From: Sporolactobacillus putidus
GTDB taxonomy: Bacteria; Bacillota; Bacilli; Bacillales; Sporolactobacillaceae
Direction: 5' to 3'
Assembly (NCBI RefSeq): GCF_014647035.1
Contig: NZ_BMOK01000008.1
Location: 62,001 to 126,000 of the forward strand
Length of the DNA: 64,000 bases
The position numbers and the translations under genes are program-made. Positions 27,018-35,206 of this stretch are shown here, piece after piece (the first letter of the stretch is position 1; each line of letters begins with the position of its first letter). The notes under the pieces are model-generated. The model did no database searches and was not told where the DNA came from. It was given only the letters and a program-made list of their open reading frames with translations.

Positions 27018-28217
27018 TTGAGTCAAACCGGCACATCTGTCTTTCCAAAGCGCTTTGTACACGTCAACACCGTTGGATCTGCTCTTGGCGGCGGCCGTAA
27101 AGTTTCTATCCCGCTGGCCTATGGGTATCCTGCTCCTGAAACATTTCCGATTGCAGAGCTTTCGGAAGCCACCGTATCGGCACTTCAGGAGAGCGGACCT
27201 GAAATGCTCCAATATTCCGGTGGGTCCGGCCAGCAGAAAATTGTTGAATGGATCAGAAACCGGTCACGCTTACGCTCAATCTACGCAGAAGAAAAAAATA
27301 TTCTCGTTACGAGCGGATCCAATCAAGGGATTGATCTCGCGGCGAGAGCACTGGCTGAACCTGGAGATGAGGTCTGGGTCGAAGCGCCAACCTATTTCGG
27401 CGGCATTCGGGCTATCCAACTTGCAGGGGCGAGCCTGCGCGCCTTTCCGATAGATAGTCAAGGTTTGTGTGTCGATCTTGTAGAAGAAGCCTTGATGAAA
27501 GCAAAGAAAGATAACGGTAAGATCCCAAAATTCATCTATATTCTGCCTAATTATCAGAATCCCGGCGGAACGGCGCTTTCTCTTGAAAGAAGAAAGAAAC
27601 TTGCCGAGCTGGCCTATCATTATAACTTTTACATTGTAGAGGACGATGCTTATGTAGAATTGAATTTCACAGGCCATACGCTGCCTTCAATTTATTCTTT
27701 TGCGCCGGATCGGGTAATCTATCTGAGTACCTTTTCCAAAATAGTAGCCCCCGGTATCCGCTGTGCCTGGATGATCGCCTATGAAGAAATATTAAAGCGT
27801 GCAAAAATTCTAAAATCCGACGGACTGACCAGCGTTTTTGTTCAGGAAACGATCAGCTGCCTGCTCGAAAAAATGAACTTTGACAAACATGTTCAGAAAC
27901 TGATCGCCTGTTACTGTTCAAGAAAAGATGCCATGGTTCAGGCCATACACAATGATTTTCAGGATGAGGTCAGCTTTAATGAACCGGCAGGCGGTTTCTT
28001 TCTCTGGCTGACGTTTCCTTCATTTATCGACACATCGTACATGCTGGAAAAGGCATATAAGAAGAGCGTTAATTTCATTCCCGGCAATGCTTTTTTCCTG
28101 AATAAAACAACTTCTTCTCATCTCCGCCTTGCCTTCAGCTCTTGTGATGAAGAGAGTATTAATAGAGGGATTGAACGGCTTGCTGAAATATATTTCAAAA
28201 TGAGGAACAGCCTCTGA
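27018..28217 (+). CDS. PLP-dependent aminotransferase (2-aminoadipate/KAT-like, fold type I)
   Basis: A 399-residue aminotransferase of the class I/II group close to LysN, kynurenine aminotransferases and the catalytic half of MocR proteins, but without a DNA-binding domain. Visible are LVTSGSNQGIDLAARAL, EAPTYFGGIRAIQLAG, LPNYQNPGGTALS, DDAYVELNF and the Schiff-base lysine in YLSTFSKIVAPGIRCAW, with R385-type carboxylate binding near SSHLRLAFS. The start is TTG 27018, nine bases after CAAGGAG; the ATG at 27009 overlaps the RBS. It probably transaminates amino acids released by the neighbouring hydrolases. Confidence 0.85.
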   Translation: MSQTGTSVFPKRFVHVNTVGSALGGGRKVSIPLAYGYPAPETFPIAELSEATVSALQESGPEMLQYSGGSGQQKIVEWIRNRSRLRSIYAEEKNILVTSGSNQGIDLAARALAEPGDEVWVEAPTYFGGIRAIQLAGASLRAFPIDSQGLCVDLVEEALMKAKKDNGKIPKFIYILPNYQNPGGTALSLERRKKLAELAYHYNFYIVEDDAYVELNFTGHTLPSIYSFAPDRVIYLSTFSKIVAPGIRCAWMIAYEEILKRAKILKSDGLTSVFVQETISCLLEKMNFDKHVQKLIACYCSRKDAMVQAIHNDFQDEVSFNEPAGGFFLWLTFPSFIDTSYMLEKAYKKSVNFIPGNAFFLNKTTSSHLRLAFSSCDEESINRGIERLAEIYFKMRNSL

Positions 28218-28231
28218 TAAGAATGAAAAAT

Positions 28232-28277
28232 AAAGAGCTTGAAGATCGGGAAACCGGCTCTCAGGCTCTTTTTCTAT
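28232..28277 (+). terminator. Probable terminator after the aminotransferase
   Basis: AAAGAGC at 28232 pairs with GGCTCTTT ending at 28270, with a partly paired GC-rich interior, followed by TTTCTAT. The interior is not perfect, hence moderate confidence. Confidence 0.6.
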
Positions 28278-28289
28278 GGCTAAACACAT

Positions 28290-28462
28290 AATTATCTTCC
28301 TGTGTTCACATGACTCAGCAGTCTTTGAAAACCGGGCTCCTTCAATAATGACTGAATATGAAGCGGCGGCATTCATGCTGACGAAGCCGTTCCTCATATT
28401 CGGTGCAATCTCATTTGACACGTTCGTATGCAACCGTGGGGTCCCGGATCAAAGTTGTACAT
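28290..28462 (-). pseudogene. Frameshifted remnant of an unknown gene
   Basis: On the - strand, AAAAGGAG stands ten bases before ATG 28462, an excellent initiation site. The product begins MYNFDPGPHGCIRT and stops after 22 codons. A second frame then continues with protein-like sequence (NVSNEIAPNMRNGFVSMNAA, then IIEGARFSKTAESCEH) until near 28290, where it meets the terminator region of the aminotransferase. The two pieces look like the N-terminal part of a gene broken by a frameshift and cut off at its 3' end. I do not recognise the family. The regulator gene lies immediately upstream on the same strand. Confidence 0.4.
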
Positions 28463-28514
28463 GATCGCGACACTCCTTTTCTTTGCAGACCAGACGATGG
28501 TTTGGATGCTCAGT

Positions 28515-29153
28515 TCAGTTTGCTTTTTTAATTTTGCTGAGATAACGGTAGATCGACGCTTCCGAAGTACTCAATTCACTGGCCACAATACTGACAATAC
28601 CTTTCAGAAGGAAAATGCCGTTTTCGTTCAACCGTTCAATAATATTCAGTTTTTCTTCCTGGGACATTCTTTCAGGTGGAATCTTCGTGGCACCGACAAT
28701 CTCTTTAATACTCGCTTTAGCAAGATCCTCAATCGAAGGGCTGAGATGCTCAACTGGCTGATTCTTCTTCGTTTCGTGTTGAATATCAACTCCGACAAAC
28801 TCACATAAATAATTAATAACCTTTTCCATTTTCTGATAATTCACATTAACACAGAGCATACCGATAATCTCATTCTCATGATTGCGGATGAAAAAGGTAG
28901 ATGACCTTAGGATTGTCCCGTCCTTGGCGATCCCTTCGTAATTTGTAATAAAATTTTTGTTCTGTGCTTTCCCTTTCTTCAGCATTTTAAGGATCAGGTT
29001 CGTTACCGGAGAGCCGATGGAACGACCGCTTAAATTCGTTTTGCTTATGGCTATTACTGAATTTTCAAGATCTGTTACGTCATGAAGAATAATTTCAACA
29101 TCATCACCCATGACTTCTCCGAGAAACATGACCAGATCTTTATATCTCTCCAA
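28515..29153 (-). CDS. YheO/DauR-family transcriptional regulator
   Basis: A regulator of 212 residues with an N-terminal YheO-like PAS domain (ERYKDLVMFLGEVMGDDVEI, then SGRSIGSPVTNLILKM) and a C-terminal YheO/DauR helix-turn-helix (LLKGIVSIVASELSTSEASI). DauR of this family represses D-arginine catabolism; other members control small-molecule degradation. The only common start is TTG 29153, which has no RBS. AGGCGGTGAT, one base from the ideal AGGAGGTGAT, stands instead before an ATT codon at 29165, which would add INAV and match the usual beginning of the family. It may regulate the nearby M20 or transporter genes. Confidence 0.82.
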   Translation of the reverse strand: MERYKDLVMFLGEVMGDDVEIILHDVTDLENSVIAISKTNLSGRSIGSPVTNLILKMLKKGKAQNKNFITNYEGIAKDGTILRSSTFFIRNHENEIIGMLCVNVNYQKMEKVINYLCEFVGVDIQHETKKNQPVEHLSPSIEDLAKASIKEIVGATKIPPERMSQEEKLNIIERLNENGIFLLKGIVSIVASELSTSEASIYRYLSKIKKAN

Positions 29154-29264
29154 AACTGCGTTAATAAGATCACCGCCTAACGATATGTTCTAGTCGTGAT
29201 AATTATTTAGCCATAATAAATTTTTATCGCAATATTTTCTAATATTGTCTGCCGGATGTATGTA

Positions 29265-30158
29265 CTATTTACGCACTTCTGCAAATGCGTAGATGATGAT
29301 AGAGAGCCAAATAAAACCGAAGGACAGAAACTGTACCGGATCGATTGGTTCTTTAAAAATAAAGATACCGATCAGAAACGCCGCCGAAGGAGTAATGTAT
29401 TGAAAAAATCCGATCATCGTCAGTGGGATCCGTTTCGCACCTTCAGCAAACCAGATCAGCGGCAATGCGGTTAATATACCGGCGCCAATAAGCAGAGCAC
29501 CTTCGGATGGTGAATAAATTTCGAACGGGATCGGTGTCTGGCTGCCAATAATCAGCATATAAACTCCTGCTGCCGGCACCATTAGCATCGTTTCAATGGT
29601 CATGCCGATGTTGGCTTCAAACAATATGAACTTCTTGCAGAGACTGTAGATACCGGATGTTGTAGCTAAAGAAAGTGCAAGCCACGGGACATATCCGTAT
29701 TTAAGCGTCATAATGGCGACTCCGGCTGCTGCAAGAAGAATGGACATGATTTCTAGAAAACCTGCTTTTTCCCTCAGGAATACGATACCTATCAGCATAC
29801 TTACGAGTGGGATAATATAAAGACCAAGGCTTGCTTCAATCACATGGTTATGTGCGACCGCCCAAACATAAATCAACCAGTTCGCACTAATAGCGACAGA
29901 AGCGGAAAACACGATAAAAAATTGCTTGGGTTGATGGACCAGCCATTTAAAGCTGACAATTAAATGTCCCAGGTCCTTTCTGAACAGCAGTACCCCGATC
30001 ATAAAAACGAAACTCCAAACCACGCGGTTCGCCAGTATCTGGCCAGCCGGAACCGCGCCCAGCCATTTCCAGTACAAAGTCAGAAAACCCCAGATCAAAA
30101 AAGCTGCAAAAGTGTATGCAACTCCCGGGTTCAGATGACTTCTTGTCCCTTTTTCCAT
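29265..30158 (-). CDS. rarD: EamA/RarD-family permease
   Basis: A 297-residue, ten-helix drug/metabolite-type transporter. The start GVAYTFAAFLIWGFLTLYWK and the motif VEASLGLYIIPLVSMLIG-like stretch (HNHVIEASLGLYIIPLVSML) are characteristic of RarD, and LTMIGFFQYITPSAAFLIGI closes the second EamA repeat. The start is ATG 30158 behind AGAGGA; an upstream start at 30179 lacks an RBS. RarD function is not settled; a role in amino acid or metabolite export fits this neighbourhood but is inference. It is transcribed alone. Confidence 0.87.
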   Translation of the reverse strand: MEKGTRSHLNPGVAYTFAAFLIWGFLTLYWKWLGAVPAGQILANRVVWSFVFMIGVLLFRKDLGHLIVSFKWLVHQPKQFFIVFSASVAISANWLIYVWAVAHNHVIEASLGLYIIPLVSMLIGIVFLREKAGFLEIMSILLAAAGVAIMTLKYGYVPWLALSLATTSGIYSLCKKFILFEANIGMTIETMLMVPAAGVYMLIIGSQTPIPFEIYSPSEGALLIGAGILTALPLIWFAEGAKRIPLTMIGFFQYITPSAAFLIGIFIFKEPIDPVQFLSFGFIWLSIIIYAFAEVRK

Positions 30159-30303
30159 AAATTCAATTCCTCTATACAATAAGATTTAAAGGAAATACAA
30201 ACAAACTCATAACGAAACAAAATATGAAGAAAAAAAGGAAAAACTCCATGCCCGAAAAAACAAAGAGCTTTTCTGATATGCCGTTACTTTTATCCAGATA
30301 GAG

Positions 30304-31455
30304 TTACCCAAGGAAGGAAACGGCAATTTTCTTATAGATTTCAATTGCCTTGAAAAATGCCTCTTTCTCAATGTACTCGTTTGGCTGGTGTGATACGGGT
30401 GGATAACCGGGGCCCGTTACGGCGATCGGAAATGATTTCTTAGCCTGTGAGAAATAAGCGGCGTCTGTATAACCGGAAAATCCATAAGGTACAACCTTTT
30501 TGCCTCGGACAGCACCGACCGCATCCACCAGCTTCAGCACAAAGTCATTGTCTTTTGGCGTTTTTACAGGATGCATATCATTAATGACTTCAATTTCTGC
30601 ATTTAAATCCGGAAAATCCTTTTTCACAGTATCAATCAAATTATTGACTTGTCCGACAATATCTTTATGATCCTGTGACGGCAGCGTTCTCATATCGATT
30701 TCCACTGTGCACTTATCAGGAATAACGTTTGTCCCGCTGCCTCCGTGCAATACATCAATGCTTGAAGTCGGTTCGCTGAGCATGTCATCCAGCTCGAAAT
30801 CAAAAGAGAATTCAGACTGAAATTTTGAAAGGATGGCGATCATGTGCTCGTTGGCATTAATACCATGACTTGGCGTTGAGCCGTGCCCTGTTTTTCCATA
30901 AGTGGTAATCCGCAGCCACAGACAGCCTTTTTCCGCTATTGAAATCTCGTTTCCAGTGGGTTCACCGATCAGTACAGCATCGAGATCGTCCGCATATCCT
31001 TTTTCTAAAAGCTGCCGGGCACCTATTGAAGACGTTTCTTCACCGACTGTCGCCATAAATTTAAGTGTCCCTTTCAGAGGAGTGTCCGCTTCTTTCAGTT
31101 CGACAATGGAGGCAACCATGGCAACCAGCCCGCTTTTCATGTCTGCGGCGCCCCGGCCATATATCTTTCCATCGACTTCTTCGGCGCCAAATGGGTCGTG
31201 ATCCCATGGGATTTCACCTACCGGTACAACGTCCAAATGACCGGTAAAAGCAAGCGTTTTTCCCGGCATTTTTCCGGGATATGTAGCAATCAGCTGCTGG
31301 CGGCCTTCACTATAATCTACGACTTCCGTCTCAATGCCGGCTTTTTCAAAAACGGGCAAAAGCTTTTTAACGGCTAGTGCCTCGTTTCCCGGAGGGTTTG
31401 TTGTATTAATTTTAAGTATATCTTTTAACAGTTCAATAGCCTCTTCTTTATTCAT
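30304..31455 (-). CDS. M20 peptidase, ArgE/DapE branch
   Basis: A 383-residue ArgE/DapE-type deacylase. Ligand motifs are AFTGHLDVVPVGE, RGAADMKSGL and TVGEETSSIGA; the lid has YGKTGHGSTPSHGINA, and a last His lies in PPVSHQPNEYI. Substrate-side residues do not separate succinyl-diaminopimelate desuccinylase from acetylornithine deacetylase or from generic N-acyl-amino-acid hydrolases. AAGAGGGATACG precedes ATG 31455. The gene stands alone with AT-rich gaps on both sides. It shares clear motif similarity with the M20 at 48801. Confidence 0.88.
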   Translation of the reverse strand: MNKEEAIELLKDILKINTTNPPGNEALAVKKLLPVFEKAGIETEVVDYSEGRQQLIATYPGKMPGKTLAFTGHLDVVPVGEIPWDHDPFGAEEVDGKIYGRGAADMKSGLVAMVASIVELKEADTPLKGTLKFMATVGEETSSIGARQLLEKGYADDLDAVLIGEPTGNEISIAEKGCLWLRITTYGKTGHGSTPSHGINANEHMIAILSKFQSEFSFDFELDDMLSEPTSSIDVLHGGSGTNVIPDKCTVEIDMRTLPSQDHKDIVGQVNNLIDTVKKDFPDLNAEIEVINDMHPVKTPKDNDFVLKLVDAVGAVRGKKVVPYGFSGYTDAAYFSQAKKSFPIAVTGPGYPPVSHQPNEYIEKEAFFKAIEIYKKIAVSFLG

Positions 31456-31880
31456 AACGTATCCCTCTTCATGAATTTAAATTGTATACTTTCAGGCGAA
31501 ATATGTAATATTATTCAAAATATTATAATACATATTAACCTAACAGTTTCTGTTAATGACTGGAAAGAGAATTAAAATGAGTAATAATTTCCTCTAAATT
31601 AATTATTTCGAATATAATAATATAACTAATCATAAAACTTGTCCATGCCTCATTTAGATATACGGGCAACTCAGGAGTTCAGCATCCAGGTTATGAACGG
31701 AGCACTTGAAAGAATTATAGATAACATTCCCTTTTAATAGACTACTTGACTGTTGTTCTACAATAAAAGTGAATCAAGCATTGAAAAAAAACAAAGATCG
31801 TGATAATGTTCAATAAGCATTTATATTTCTGTATTTTCTGAACTGAATTACTAATCTATCTAAAGAAGGAGCTGGCACAT
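31456..31880. other. Divergent intergenic region with a 30-codon ORF remnant
   Basis: The first 170 bases are AT-rich with an imperfect palindrome around 31500-31535, probably promoter and operator for the - strand M20. At 31645-31737 (+) a short ORF reads MPHLDIRATQEFSIQVMNG and ends after 30 codons; it looks protein-like but has no RBS and is preceded by a stop, so it may be the leftover of a lost gene. Nothing else is supported. Confidence 0.4.
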
Positions 31881-31918
31881 ATGGAATTGAGCATCACTGA
31901 ACCCATAAAAAAAGGGGT
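31881..31918 (+). other. Out-of-frame start region of the next M20 gene with A7 tract
   Basis: AGAAGGAG sits ten bases before ATG 31881, the only good initiation site here. Its frame reads MELSITEPIKKG and would end soon, because the M20 body is in the -1 frame. The codons ATA AAA AAA GGG contain an A-AAA-AAA heptamer at 31907-31913, a known type of slippage site. One extra A would join both parts into a normal N-terminus. Confidence 0.6.
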
Positions 31919-33037
31919 ATGGATTTTTTCCAATACTTACATACTCATGCGGAAATCAGTATGAAAGAATATAACACAACAGCATTTATCAAAGAGAAAT
32001 TAGATGATTTAGGCTATAGAACTAAAACATTCAATGATTGTCCGGGTGTGGTTGGCGAGATTGGCTCCGGGAGACCAATCGTTGCGCTTCGGGCAGACAT
32101 GGACGCGTTATGGCAGGAAGTAAACGGAAAATTGCAGGCCAACCACTCCTGCGGACATGACGCACATATGTCGATGGTTCTGGGCGTCGCTATGCTGCTC
32201 AAACAAACGAAACTTCCTGAGGGAACTGTCCGTCTTGTTTTTCAGCCTGCCGAAGAAATCGGGCAGGGAGCACTTGAACTCTGTAAACGCGGGGTTCCGG
32301 ATGATGTTGATTATTTTTACGGTGTCCACCTCAGACCGATTCAGGAAACGAAAAACAATCGAGCGAAACCGGCCATTCTCTCCGGTGCCTGTCGAACGTT
32401 CAAAGGATTGATCGAAGGGGACGATGCCCATGCTTCACGCCCCCATCTCGGGCAGAACGCAATAGAAGTTGCTGCAACCATCCACGTCAATCCAATGGTT
32501 TCGTCCTCAATTAAAATGACAAATCTCCATGCCGGATCAGCGACAAATATTATTCCCGGTCATGCAGAATTCAGCTTGGACGCCCGTGCCCAGAGTAACG
32601 AAGCGATGTGCGAACTGACTGAAAAGGTGGAGCGTGTTGTCCGTTCGGTCTCCGATTGTTACGGAGTTAAAATCCATCTTGATACATCACCCGGGAGTCC
32701 TACAGCAACTTCAGCCCCTGAAGCGATAGAAATCATGGGAGAAGCCATAAAAGACGTCCTTGGCCCTGAAAATTATGATCCGCCGGTCCCTTCGAGCGGC
32801 GGTGATGATTTCCACCAGTATGCCATTAAGAATCCTCATCTCAAATCGACTATGCTTGGTCTCGGATGCGACCTCAAACCCGGACTCCATCACCCCAATA
32901 TGACCTTTAACCACGACGCTATGTTCGACGGAGTAAGCATCCTGGCAACAGCTATTGTAAAAACTCTGGAAAAAGCTCACCGCTTAACCATACCCGATTT
33001 TGAAAAAAGTCCATCTCTTAGCCATACAAGGGCTTGA
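31919..33037 (+). CDS. M20 amidohydrolase, AmhX-like, with displaced start
   Basis: An M20D enzyme of at least 372 residues; motifs are YLHTHAEISMKEYNTT, ALRADMDALWQEVNG, NHSCGHDAHMSM and FQPAEEIGQGALE, with final ligand LHHPNMTF. The WQEV in place of the usual PIQE resembles the AmhX amidohydrolase subgroup. ATG 31919 directly abuts AAAAGGGGT, too close for normal initiation, and lies just inside the family's conserved first helix. A good RBS and ATG at 31881 are in another frame, so the gene is either a homopolymer frameshift (mutation or sequencing) or is rescued by slippage. If unrescued, translation could be poor. A strong terminator follows. Confidence 0.82.
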   Translation: MDFFQYLHTHAEISMKEYNTTAFIKEKLDDLGYRTKTFNDCPGVVGEIGSGRPIVALRADMDALWQEVNGKLQANHSCGHDAHMSMVLGVAMLLKQTKLPEGTVRLVFQPAEEIGQGALELCKRGVPDDVDYFYGVHLRPIQETKNNRAKPAILSGACRTFKGLIEGDDAHASRPHLGQNAIEVAATIHVNPMVSSSIKMTNLHAGSATNIIPGHAEFSLDARAQSNEAMCELTEKVERVVRSVSDCYGVKIHLDTSPGSPTATSAPEAIEIMGEAIKDVLGPENYDPPVPSSGGDDFHQYAIKNPHLKSTMLGLGCDLKPGLHHPNMTFNHDAMFDGVSILATAIVKTLEKAHRLTIPDFEKSPSLSHTRA

Positions 33038-33049
33038 ACTGAAATTATT

Positions 33050-33100
33050 AAGGAGGATATTACCCGGACATCAATCGTCTGGGTAATATCCTCCTTTTCA
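33050..33100. terminator. Strong terminator
   Basis: AAGGAGGATATTACCC (33050-33065) pairs perfectly with its complement at 33081-33096 around a 15-base loop, then TTCATT. It ends the M20 transcript and could act for the opposite strand as well. Confidence 0.9.
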
Positions 33101-33232
33101 TTAGTCAGTTTTCGTATGTGATACTTTGTTCCCGTTTAAAATGAATGTTTTAACGGAATCCGCATCAAAATCTTCATAGAACAGGTTTACCGCAGTGATC
33201 TGCTGATCATCGTACCTATGGTAGTAAAACAT
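33101..33232 (-). CDS. Small ORF or gene fragment after the amidohydrolase
   Basis: A 43-codon ORF that starts 15 bases past the amidohydrolase stop on the same strand: MFYYHRYDDQQITAVNLFYE, then DFDADSVKTFILNGNKV. Composition looks like genuine protein and not random. Only a weak GGTGG lies just before the ATG. In-frame codons upstream (DAGG) run back to the TAA TAA after the amidohydrolase, so it could be a fragment of a deleted gene or a small co-translated protein. I do not recognise it. It ends exactly at the edge of the terminator hairpin. Confidence 0.35.
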   Translation of the reverse strand: MFYYHRYDDQQITAVNLFYEDFDADSVKTFILNGNKVSHTKTD

Positions 33233-33247
33233 TCCACCGGCATCTTA

Positions 33248-34528
33248 TTACTGAACAATAACACTTTCTCTGTTCTCAAATACGCCTGTCACTTTTCTGA
33301 TGTCCTTGAGAACTTTGCCGTCTTTCATAACCGTGATAACATTGTTCGTGTCTTCAACAACATGAATGTCTGCCAGCGGATCCTTGCTCAGGATCACGAT
33401 GTCCGCCAGTTTACCCGCTTCAACTGTCCCAAGTTTGTCATCCCATTCCATACATTCTGCCGCAGTTTTGGTCGAAGCCACGATCGATTCCATCGGACTC
33501 ATACCGATATCGCACATCAGTCCGAGTTCCTGAAGATTTTCACCGTGAGGCATAACACCGGAGTCCGTCCCCATGGCAATTTTGACACCGGCTTGATAGG
33601 CCTTGGCAATGCTTTCATGATGGATTTCAACGACTTCTTTTGCCTTTTCAATGGAATATTTCGGCATATGTTCGACATCCCTGGCCGCCGAGACCGCTGC
33701 GAGCAAAGTCGGGACGAGGTATGTTCCGCATTTAAGCATCAGTTCAATCGTTTCGTCATCCAGGTAAATACCATGCTCGATTGAATGTACACCGGCCCGC
33801 GTGCAGTATTTAATCCCCAGATTGCCCTGAGCATGAGCCATGACTTTCCGGCCGCGTAAATCGGCTTCTTCAACAATAGCCTTCAGTTCTTCAAGCGTAA
33901 ACTCAGTGAACTGAGGGGTATCGGTCGGACTCATCACACCGCCGGTGGCATGAACCTTGACGATGTCCGCTCCATCCCTGATTACCTCGCGTACTTTCTG
34001 TCTGACTTCGCTGATACCGTTACAGATACCGTCCGGAAGCGTCGGATAGCTCATCATAAAAGGCATCGTTACATCGAGTCCGGAAGGCATCCAGCTGTCG
34101 CCGTGGCCGCCTGTGCTCGTCAGCGCTGTGACGCTGACTTCCATACGTGGGCCCTGAACAAGTCCCTTGTTCACTGCTTCCCTTACTCCGGCATCCGTAT
34201 ACCCGGCATCTCTCACCGAAGTCACACCTGCGTCAAGCAGACTCTTCATATGATGGACGGATTGATAAAATTTCAGGCTGAACGGATTTCTGAGCGCCTG
34301 TGCCGGGCTGCACGGTTCGACCAGCAGATGGACATGCATATCAAAAAAACCGGGAAGAATAAAGCCGCCTTCTGCGTCAATAACATTGACTTCCGATTTT
34401 GGAACAGCAACATCAGTCGCCTTTCCAACCGTTTTAATATAATTGTCTTCGATCAGAACCGCAGCATCTTTGATGGGATCCCCTCCGTTACCATCAATTA
34501 ATGTGCCATTTTTGAAAAGTGTGAACAT
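33248..34528 (-). CDS. Metal-dependent amidohydrolase (imidazolonepropionase/Xaa-Pro prolidase-like)
   Basis: A 426-residue amidohydrolase-superfamily TIM barrel with flanking beta-sandwich ends (NGTLIDGNGGDPIKDAAVLI at the start and GKLADIVILSKDPLADI near the end). Metal ligands are HVH in GFFDMHVHLL, the lysine in DIVKVHATGG (site of the carboxylated Lys), His in VMAHAQG and GVHSIEHG, and Asp in AMGTDSGVMPHG. Relatives include imidazolonepropionase-like hydrolases and the Xaa-Arg/Lys or Xaa-Pro dipeptidases of this superfamily. ATG 34528 follows AAGGAAGGCGC. A prolidase-like role would suit the proline reductase nearby, but it is not proven by sequence. Confidence 0.85.
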   Translation of the reverse strand: MFTLFKNGTLIDGNGGDPIKDAAVLIEDNYIKTVGKATDVAVPKSEVNVIDAEGGFILPGFFDMHVHLLVEPCSPAQALRNPFSLKFYQSVHHMKSLLDAGVTSVRDAGYTDAGVREAVNKGLVQGPRMEVSVTALTSTGGHGDSWMPSGLDVTMPFMMSYPTLPDGICNGISEVRQKVREVIRDGADIVKVHATGGVMSPTDTPQFTEFTLEELKAIVEEADLRGRKVMAHAQGNLGIKYCTRAGVHSIEHGIYLDDETIELMLKCGTYLVPTLLAAVSAARDVEHMPKYSIEKAKEVVEIHHESIAKAYQAGVKIAMGTDSGVMPHGENLQELGLMCDIGMSPMESIVASTKTAAECMEWDDKLGTVEAGKLADIVILSKDPLADIHVVEDTNNVITVMKDGKVLKDIRKVTGVFENRESVIVQ

Positions 34529-34878
34529 GATAGCGCCTTCCTTTTCATAATTTTGTAGGATGTTACATGTCATCGCGCACATATGATCATCCGAGACTTG
34601 CATAGCGAGCCGGTTTACACACCCAACAAAATAACCAGATTAATACCCGAAAGCAAATTTCTCAACAATGGGGCTCGCCCGCCAACATCTTTCACAATCA
34701 TTTTAATAGTTAAAATTTTAACACTCTAGTAAACAATGTCAATATGAACAAGCAATGCGGTTTCAGCTTTCTCCGATCATTAAAGCGAATGAAACAAATA
34801 GGTTTGAAATTTTTCAATCTAAAAAAAATTAAATCTTGTTCTAAAAAGTAATAGGAGATTTCAAATTATATGATGAAT

Positions 34879-34907
34879 TTGTTATTTTTCTAATAGTATG
34901 TTAAGAT
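34879..34907 (+). promoter_or_regulatory. Sigma-A promoter of the leader-controlled operon
   Basis: TTGTTA (34879-34884) and TAAGAT (34902-34907) are 17 bases apart, a good vegetative promoter, about 30 bases before the leader-peptide start. The bases between 34529 and 34878 are AT-rich and hold no gene that I can support. Confidence 0.6.
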
Positions 34908-34943
34908 GTTCACTACACAGATTGATAACAGAGGTCGGTAAAC

Positions 34944-34994
34944 ATGCTTATTAAGATAAATGAGAATAATATTTTGTTGATTTTGATTAGTTAG
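34944..34994 (+). CDS. Ile/Leu-rich leader peptide
   Basis: ATG 34944, with AGAGG nine bases ahead, opens a 16-codon ORF reading MLIKINENNILLILIS, where nine of sixteen residues are Ile or Leu. It ends just before a hairpin, and a strong terminator follows 75 bases later in front of a transporter gene. This is the arrangement of leader peptides used in ribosome-mediated attenuation of amino acid genes: ribosome stalling at Ile or Leu codons would alter folding of the RNA behind it. The call is based on this layout alone. Confidence 0.5.
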   Translation: MLIKINENNILLILIS

Positions 34995-34999
34995 GGCTC

Positions 35000-35108
35000 A
35001 ATAATCATTGGATATTCATCAATGATTATTCGGGTCTTGTTCGCGCTATCTTTTCGGGACTCGAAGATAAGCGGATCCCGTTCAGTTGAATGGGGATCCG
35101 CTTTTTTA
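35000..35108 (+). promoter_or_regulatory. Attenuator: alternative hairpins and intrinsic terminator
   Basis: Three RNA elements follow the leader stop. Hairpin 1 is AATAATCATTG (35000-35010) with CAATGATTATT (35020-35030). Hairpin 2 pairs TATCTT (35047-35052) with AAGATA (35064-35069). The terminator is AAGCGGATCCC (35069-35079) with GGGATCCGCTT (35093-35103) and a T-run. Hairpin 2 touches the 5' arm of the terminator, so they could compete. About 100 bases separate it from the next start, so read-through must be needed for expression. Confidence 0.65.
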
Positions 35109-35206
35109 TTTGCTTTTGAGGAGGCGACTTTCATTGTAACGGAACAAGAGTAAATCAGAGTTTTTAAATTTTTAAAATAAAAAAAGAGAAAAGAGAGATC
35201 AGAAGG

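Noticed and set aside
33218-33784. 188-codon ORF on the + strand
   Set aside because: Antisense to the amidohydrolase, with biased His/Arg/Phe composition.
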